Below, one piece after another: positions 63,663 through 64,000 of a stretch of 64,000 nt of DNA (the first letter of the stretch is position 1; each line of letters opens with the position of its first letter). The notes below the pieces were generated by a model that saw nothing but the letters and a program-made list of their open reading frames with translations, did no database searches and was not told the DNA's origin. Position numbers and translations under genes: made by a program. Source of the DNA: Sphaerospermopsis torques-reginae ITEP-024 (GTDB lineage: Bacteria > Cyanobacteriota > Cyanobacteriia > Cyanobacteriales > Nostocaceae); contig NZ_CP080598.1 in assembly GCF_019598945.1 (NCBI RefSeq), positions 3,224,001 to 3,288,000 of the forward strand, read 5' to 3'.

Positions 63663-64000
63663 TTACTTCCTTTCTGCTATTCTCAATTTAGCAGAACGAG
63701 AACGCGGGTTATTTTTTATTTCCTCTTCTGTTGCAATAATCGGTTTTTTTGTCAATATTCTCAATAACTCCGAGTTTCTTAAACCATGTTTGACTATTCT
63801 ATCCTCTAAACTGTGAAAACTGATAATAGCAATTTTTCCCCCAGTAACTAAACTTTGAGGTGCTTTTTCTATCAAAGTTTCCAATACTTTTAACTCATCA
63901 TTAACCGCAATTCTTAAAGATTGAAAAACGCGAGTTGCAGGGTGTATTCTTCCATGACGATATTTAGGAGGAACAGAATAGAATATCTCATTTGCTAATT
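63663..64000 (-). CDS. rsmH: 16S rRNA (cytosine(1402)-N4)-methyltransferase, 3' part only
   Basis: The frame is open from the window edge to TAA 63663-63665, giving the last 112 codons. It reads through [20 protein letters not shown], then [33 protein letters not shown] near the middle and [15 protein letters not shown] at the end. These are signatures of RsmH (MraW), which methylates C1402 in the ribosomal decoding centre. The start lies outside the window. Confidence 0.95.
   Translation of the reverse strand, partial: LANEIFYSVPPKYRHGRIHPATRVFQSLRIAVNDELKVLETLIEKAPQSLVTGGKIAIISFHSLEDRIVKHGLRNSELLRILTKKPIIATEEEIKNNPRSRSAKLRIAERK

Overview
This window comes from a cyanobacterium, most likely a filamentous heterocyst-forming one (Nostocales). 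The evidence is photosystem II genes (psbB, psbT), a cyanobacterial GroESL operon with a CIRCE operator, a XisI-family protein, a CuA-less alternative terminal oxidase cluster, a lumenal pentapeptide-repeat protein, a CruA-like lycopene cyclase, more than twenty HIP1 palindromes (GCGATCGC), and many short tandem heptamer-type repeats (GGGGACT, CCAATTA, CAGGAGT, CCAAAAT families) filling intergenic DNA.

Layout. 1-2.8 kb: end-clipped peptide-type ABC substrate-binding lipoprotein, Uma2 nuclease-fold protein, a YefM antitoxin with a stop-interrupted YoeB toxin, and a truncated P-loop protein. 3.3-7.4 kb: psbB, psbT, rps1 and a HAD phosphatase-like gene. 7.4-12.8 kb: urease genes ureD-ureA-ureB-ureC on the minus strand. 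They are interrupted between ureA and ureB by a two-gene ATPase + DUF4276/TOPRIM-like module; ureB and ureC are separated by ten 13-bp repeats, and ureC carries an in-frame palindromic insertion. 12.8-15 kb: methyltransferase-like and radical SAM genes. 15.4-21.4 kb: ParA-like ATPase, membrane/coiled-coil protein, PIN toxin pair, and a HEPN + KGGVGR-type giant ATPase pair. 21.5-23.7 kb: groEL and groES. 23.7-25.3 kb: long gene-poor gap, then a NarL/LuxR response regulator. 26.3-30.5 kb: a 251-bp MITE, xisI, hicAB, a 99-bp-repeat HEAT protein, an acyl carrier protein and two small proteins. 30.5-32.9 kb: two paralogous VWA proteins and thioredoxin. 33.5-35.2 kb: tmk and holB. 35.9-40.7 kb: two DUF2231 membrane proteins plus coxB-coxA-coxC of an alternative (quinol-type) oxidase. 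40.8-53.1 kb: RelE-type toxin-antitoxin, CruA-like cyclase, coiled-coil protein, beta-propeller membrane protein, permease pair, GH57 glycosidase, a DUF457-like membrane protein and an SDR. 53.5-61.2 kb: an accessory stretch with an RloA/RloB-type ATPase-TOPRIM pair, a membrane GTPase, an ABC-transporter remnant, BrnTA, DUF29 and a complete IS4-family element with 9-bp target duplication. 61.5-64 kb: pentapeptide-repeat protein, purK, a 6S RNA gene, and the 3' part of rsmH.

The most interesting material is three separate ATPase-plus-effector gene pairs (one embedded in the urease operon) that look like conflict or defence systems. Five toxin-antitoxin loci accompany them, and there are several clear records of small-element mobility: a MITE with its empty site in the same window, a palindromic repeat translated inside UreC, and heptamer repeats that became protein termini. 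All functions are inferred from reading the sequence; no database search was run.
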